Below, piece after piece: positions 14,612-17,916 of a stretch of DNA of 17,916 bases. Position 1 is the first letter of the stretch. The number at the start of each line of letters is the position of its first letter. The notes below the pieces were generated by a model that was not told the DNA's origin, searched no databases, and saw only the letters and a list, made by a program, of their open reading frames with translations. The translations under genes were made by a program, and so were the position numbers. The stretch comes from Hyphomicrobiales bacterium (lineage in GTDB: Bacteria > Pseudomonadota > Alphaproteobacteria > Rhizobiales > JAJFHC01), in contig JAJFHC010000166.1 in the NCBI GenBank assembly GCA_021775835.1, positions 1 to 17,916 of the forward strand. Direction: 5' to 3'.

Positions 14612-15919
14612 TCAATCGTATATCGGAAACCGCTTGCAGAGGTCCAGTACTCTTGTCTTCACACTGCCCTCAACGGATCCATTATTGTCCTCACCGTTGG
14701 CCGCAAGACCGTCGATCACCTCGACAATCAGTCCACCAATGGCCTGGAATTCGGCGACACCGAACCCGCGTGACGTGCCGGCCGGTGTTCCAAGACGGAC
14801 ACCTGACGTGATCGTCGGTTTCTCCGGATCAAATGGCACACCATTCTTGTTGCACGTAATGTTGGCTCGACCCAGCGCTTCTTCCGCCGCTTTCCCGGTC
14901 ACTTTCTTGGGACGAAGATCAACCAGCATCAGGTGCGTGTCTGTACCTCCGGATACAATATCAAGGCCGCCATTCTTCAGTGTTTGCGCAAGAGCTGCAG
15001 CGTTGTCAGCCACCGATTGCGCATAGATCTTGAATTCCGGGCGAAGCGCTTCGCCGAAGGCCACCGCCTTTGCCGCGATCACATGCATCAATGGACCGCC
15101 TTGCAGACCTGGAAAGATTGCCGAGTTGACCTTCTTGGCGATTGCCTCGTCGTTGGTCACAATCATGCCGCCGCGCGGGCCGCGCAGGGTCTTGTGTGTT
15201 GTGGTCGTCGCCACATGCGCGTGAGGGAACGGACTGGGGTGAACACCACCGGCCACCAAACCGGCAATATGCGCCATGTCGACCATGAAATATGCATCGA
15301 TCATGTCGGCAATTGCGCGGAACCTGGCAAAATCGAGTTCGCGAGGATAGGCGGATCCACCAGCGATAATCATTTTTGGCTGATGTTCCTTTGCGAGGCG
15401 TTCGACCTCTTCGAAGTCAACTTGATGATTGTCTTCACGCACACCGTATTGCACAGCATGAAACCACTTGCCCGACTGGTTCGGCGGTGCCCCATGCGTC
15501 AGATGCCCACCGGCTGCCAGCCTCAACCCCAAAATGGTGTCGCCCGGCTGAAGCAATGCCATGAAGGCGCCCTGGTTAGCCTGCGAGCCTGAATTGGGCT
15601 GAACATTGGCAAATTCACAGTTAAACAACTTTTTCGCGCGCTCGATGGCTAGGTTCTCGGCAATATCAACATACTCACAGCCACCGTAGTACCGACGGCC
15701 GGGATAGCCTTCGGCATACTTGTTGGTCATCACCGAGCCCTGGGCTTCCATGACCGCGCGCGAGACAATGTTCTCCGAAGCAATCAGCTCAATTTCGTCT
15801 TGCTGGCGGCCAAGCTCTTTGGCAATCGCTGCGGCAATTTCAGGGTCTGAGCTCTCAACCGTGCTGGTGAAAAAATCGGGATAAAGCAAGCCGGAATCGG
15901 CGGTCTCGGATATCGACAT
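14612..15919 (-). CDS. glyA: Serine hydroxymethyltransferase
   Basis: A 435-residue PLP enzyme that interconverts serine plus tetrahydrofolate with glycine plus methylenetetrahydrofolate, the main source of one-carbon units. The IELIASEN block, [19 protein letters not shown], and VDMAHIAGL before the PLP-binding motif [14 protein letters not shown] (Lys243) are all present. Length is normal. I chose the ATG at 15917-15919, with AGGGAA nine bases upstream, since similarity begins soon after; the open frame runs 31 codons further, across a hairpin in the leader. It heads the glyA-nrdR unit. The 5' leader contains a perfect inverted repeat (15986-16011) that might matter for regulation. The gene looks intact. 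Confidence 0.96.
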   Translation of the reverse strand: MSISETADSGLLYPDFFTSTVESSDPEIAAAIAKELGRQQDEIELIASENIVSRAVMEAQGSVMTNKYAEGYPGRRYYGGCEYVDIAENLAIERAKKLFNCEFANVQPNSGSQANQGAFMALLQPGDTILGLRLAAGGHLTHGAPPNQSGKWFHAVQYGVREDNHQVDFEEVERLAKEHQPKMIIAGGSAYPRELDFARFRAIADMIDAYFMVDMAHIAGLVAGGVHPSPFPHAHVATTTTHKTLRGPRGGMIVTNDEAIAKKVNSAIFPGLQGGPLMHVIAAKAVAFGEALRPEFKIYAQSVADNAAALAQTLKNGGLDIVSGGTDTHLMLVDLRPKKVTGKAAEEALGRANITCNKNGVPFDPEKPTITSGVRLGTPAGTSRGFGVAEFQAIGGLIVEVIDGLAANGEDNNGSVEGSVKTRVLDLCKRFPIYD

Positions 15920-15985
15920 CGTACGAAGTTCCCTAATATGAGAAGTTGGAGTCCGGTTATCGCCCAGCGCCGGCTCAATACCACA

Positions 15986-16011
15986 TGTCGGCGCGTTTCG
16001 CCAAGCCGACA
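15986..16011 (-). repeat. Inverted repeat/hairpin in the glyA leader
   Basis: TGTCGGC (15986-15992) and GCCGACA (16005-16011) are a perfect 7-bp inverted repeat. Inside the 12-base loop GCG and CGC can pair around a 3-base tip, extending the stem after a bulge. It lies 67-92 bases upstream of the glyA ATG. There is no U-tract on either strand, so it is not a standard intrinsic terminator. It may be an operator dyad or a leader structure. Confidence 0.5.
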
Positions 16012-16073
16012 CAACTCATGCTAAGCAATGTCGAGTTACGCCGTGCTTCGCCCGTTCTGAAACGACAGATGGA

Positions 16074-16265
16074 TTATTTTCGCGACATAACGTAGACGAG
16101 TTTGCGCAATGCCAGAGTTTCGAGGGACTTTCTATCTAGTTTTGCAGGCCCCATCATAGAGATTTCCGTACCGCTCTTGGTGTGTACCGCACTGACCTTG
16201 ACGGTATTGCCCATTGTCACGTGTTCGAAGATGACTTCGACCGGTTGGTTGGGGTCATGTGTCAC
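16074..16265 (-). CDS. Small conserved protein, DUF6898-like
   Basis: A 63-residue protein with no signal or membrane segment. MGNTVKVSAV, SGTEISMMGPA and ETLALRKLVYV fit a short conserved alphaproteobacterial family that I recall as DUF6898; its function is not known. The chosen start is GTG at 16263-16265, which overlaps the stop of the upstream hemA remnant by 11 bases. That implies the gene was once translated in step with hemA. An internal ATG (codon 18) is too far in to keep the first strand. It is followed by 154 bp of glyA leader. Because its coupling partner has decayed, it may now be poorly translated, although its own reading frame looks intact. Confidence 0.65.
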   Translation of the reverse strand: MTHDPNQPVEVIFEHVTMGNTVKVSAVHTKSGTEISMMGPAKLDRKSLETLALRKLVYVMSRK

Positions 16266-16488
16266 GTCTTGGTCTCACCCGGTTCCAGAGCGCATCCAAT
16301 TCATCGACCAGATGATCCATCAAGTCAGCGTCATGCAAAGGTGACGGTGTGAAGCGAATGCGCTCGGTCCCGCGACGCACCGTTGAGTCGCTGAACGATA
16401 GCGCGAGAAATCCGCGAACGTCGAGCAACCCATCGGTCAGAGACTTGCACAACACTGGATTACTCACAAGCCCGATATGGCTGTGAGA
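16255..16488 (-). pseudogene. hemA: Remnant of 5-aminolevulinate synthase (C-terminal end only)
   Basis: The minus strand encodes a short open stretch whose end, RRGTERIRFTPSPLHDADL followed by MDHLVDELDALWNRV, closely matches the C-terminus of ALA synthase (family pattern PRGTER-R-TPSPLH...D.LV.AL..LW). Upstream, SHIGLVSNPVLCKSLTDGLL matches the SHIVPV..GD...CK...LL region, with a small deletion. The usual QPINYP motif has become LSFSDS. An in-frame TGA (16489-16491) precedes the matching part, and only 75 bases separate the GTG at 16467 from the L,D-transpeptidase stop. So roughly five sixths of the 400-residue enzyme, with its PLP site, are missing. The GTG has no ribosome-binding site. 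ALA synthase makes the first haem precursor from glycine and succinyl-CoA. The remaining piece cannot be active. Confidence 0.8.
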
Positions 16489-16542
16489 TCATGTCGGCTT
16501 GAGGATCACATCCACCGACGAAATGTCAAAGGCGACGCCGCT

Positions 16543-17820
16543 CTATTGAGTGGCAACACCATCGACTGCAGCAACGCTGACGCCGTCCCGGTCGTAGATG
16601 TCGTCGCGGAAGGAAACACCGCCATCCGCTTTCGCCCAGGCGGTAAGATACACAATCCGCAAAGCCACAGGCTTTTTCAGGACAACGTCCAGACGCTCAC
16701 CGGCAGCCGCAACTTGATCGATTGCACCGCGGTCCCACTGCTCCTGCCCACGCAAGAGCCATTCTGTCAGAACGTGAACCTTGTCCACCCTGACACACCC
16801 GGAACTGAAGAGTCTGGCAGCTTCACTGAACAGGCTCTTTGTGGGCGTATCGTGCAGATAAACGGCATGCTTGTTGGGAAAATTGATCTTTACCGTCCCC
16901 ATGGAATTGATCCGGCCTGGGTCCTGTCTGAAAAGATAGGTATCTTCCTCAACCTGATTCCAGTCGATATTCGTCGGATCGACCTCGGGACCGCCAAATT
17001 CCGTATGCACGCGCATGTTCATCCGCTTTAGATATCCACGATCTTCGCGCAGCTTGGGCAAAAGGTCCTTGCGGACAATACTGGCCGGCACGGTCCAGAA
17101 TGGATTGAAGTTAAGCTCGGAAATCTTGCTCGAAATAACCGGTGTCTGCCGATCGGACTTGCCTACGATGCCCACATGACGGGAATAGACAAATCCGTCT
17201 TCGACGGCTTCAATCTCCGCTGCCGGGATGTTGACGACCACAAACCGCCCTTCCAGTCCCTTTGACAGTTCGGCAATCCGAGGCAGATTGACATGCAACG
17301 TCTGCAAGCGATCACGCGCAGGAATATTCAGTGTTTCCAGGGTTTTTGGATCAACCACACCGGTTGCGGGAATACCCATTCTGAGCTGAAAGCGACGCAC
17401 GGCTTCATCGAGCGACGCATCGAATCGCCCGGATTCGTTGGAAACCTGCTGAAGATCGCCTGTAATCGCCAGTCGATCACGGAGCATAACGACCCTGTCA
17501 CCACGGGAGTTGACACTCATGTTGCGGCCAGGCGGGATCGTTTTCCAGCCTCCACGGCTAACGATATATTCATATTTTGCAATCGCCGACTGCATTGCAA
17601 TCATGGACTCAGACGACAGCATCGGCCGCACTGAGCGGTCCGTTGAGACAAAAGATTCACGTGGAGCGGGATCGTAAGGGTCCTCAAACTCCACCGGTTC
17701 GAAATCGTCCCGGCTTTCCGCCGATGCCGGCCCAACACTGCCAAAAGACAATAGGGCCACGGCTGCGGCAAACATCATACCGCGTCGCCAGCCCCAACGA
17801 TTGATGCCAACAAGCGTCAT
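16543..17820 (-). CDS. Murein L,D-transpeptidase (YcbB/LdtD-like, YkuD catalytic domain)
   Basis: A 425-residue exported enzyme that cross-links peptidoglycan stem peptides (3-3 bonds) or attaches proteins to them. Residues 1-34 form a signal peptide: WRRG, a hydrophobic core, then a cleavage site after ASA. A peptidoglycan-binding domain follows at about 105-165 (VVMLRDRL...LDEAVRRFQLRMGIPATGVVD). The YkuD catalytic domain spans about 190-385, with HDTPTKSLF (H323) and SSGCVRV, where Cys342 is the nucleophile. The C-terminal VYLTAWAKADGGVSFRDDIY is typical of the YcbB branch. I chose the ATG at 17818-17820 because it gives a proper signal peptide. The frame stays open to the window edge with no stop, so a longer N-terminus cannot be excluded. 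It lies next to the hemA remnant. Confidence 0.9.
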   Translation of the reverse strand: MTLVGINRWGWRRGMMFAAAVALLSFGSVGPASAESRDDFEPVEFEDPYDPAPRESFVSTDRSVRPMLSSESMIAMQSAIAKYEYIVSRGGWKTIPPGRNMSVNSRGDRVVMLRDRLAITGDLQQVSNESGRFDASLDEAVRRFQLRMGIPATGVVDPKTLETLNIPARDRLQTLHVNLPRIAELSKGLEGRFVVVNIPAAEIEAVEDGFVYSRHVGIVGKSDRQTPVISSKISELNFNPFWTVPASIVRKDLLPKLREDRGYLKRMNMRVHTEFGGPEVDPTNIDWNQVEEDTYLFRQDPGRINSMGTVKINFPNKHAVYLHDTPTKSLFSEAARLFSSGCVRVDKVHVLTEWLLRGQEQWDRGAIDQVAAAGERLDVVLKKPVALRIVYLTAWAKADGGVSFRDDIYDRDGVSVAAVDGVATQ

Positions 17821-17916
17821 GCCCGACGGCTTGCCGCGTTCCGCAGAGCCGGAATCAACTCTTACAATATCGCCGGCAATCACACTGGAATCGTAATACT
17901 TCACCACCAAACGGTT

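Noticed and set aside
14933..15592. Plus-strand ORF of 219 codons antisense to glyA
   Set aside because: glyA is complete on the minus strand with its PLP motif; this is a shadow frame.
15920..16073. Possible glycine or other metabolite riboswitch ahead of glyA
   Set aside because: Only one simple hairpin is visible; no conserved aptamer core could be recognised.
16255..17820. Frameshifted or read-through fusion of the L,D-transpeptidase with the hemA-like tail
   Set aside because: They share a reading frame, but TAG (16543-16545) and TGA (16489-16491) separate them, and the transpeptidase already has its family C-terminus before the TAG.

Overview
The window looks like chromosomal DNA of an alphaproteobacterium. 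The main reason is one collinear minus-strand run, glyA - nrdR - (interruption) - ribD - ribE - ribB(A) - ribH - nusB - thiL, which is the usual alphaproteobacterial riboflavin/NusB block. Two further signs agree: a RibB fused to a GTP cyclohydrolase II-like domain that has lost its zinc cysteines, and a remnant of a Shemin-pathway 5-aminolevulinate synthase (hemA). No rRNA, tRNA or CRISPR array was seen.

Layout. (1) 1-141: the 3' end of an IS630-family transposase, cut by the window edge. (2) 338-5216: an accessory metabolic locus made of two divergent operons around a 297-bp intergenic region. Leftward are a TauE/SafE permease and an aspartate-dehydrogenase-like enzyme. Rightward are a gamma-glutamyltransferase-family hydrolase, a DUF1932-type NAD(P) dehydrogenase and a SnoaL/NTF2-fold protein. 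The set reads like a small catabolic pathway, but I cannot name the substrate. (3) 5288-6508: an MFS transporter directly downstream of thiL on the same strand. (4) 6562-11425: thiL, nusB, ribH, ribB(A), ribE and ribD, tightly packed with small gaps and overlaps, covering riboflavin synthesis, transcription antitermination and thiamine diphosphate formation. (5) 11602-14013: a plus-strand cassette lying between ribD and nrdR. It holds an XRE-cupin regulator, a membrane fatty-acid-desaturase/MocD-like di-iron oxygenase, a MocE-like Rieske ferredoxin overlapping it by ATGA, and an ABM-fold monooxygenase. (6) 14096-15919: nrdR and glyA. (7) 16074-17820: a small DUF6898-like protein, a decayed hemA 3' end, and a secreted L,D-transpeptidase whose reading frame is open to the window edge.

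The strongest candidate for something undescribed is the cassette at 11602-14013. It is a compact, apparently self-regulated oxygenase system placed inside a housekeeping block, and a similar AT-rich element (ATTCAAA[T/A]TTTC or its 9-base core) lies ahead of each of its three transcription units. The second is the divergent locus at 338-5216, whose aspartate-dehydrogenase-like enzyme has Gln where the family has its proposed catalytic His. The third is the hemA remnant, which implies that haem precursor synthesis has been lost here or moved elsewhere. Everything rests on reading the sequence and on family knowledge; no database search was possible.
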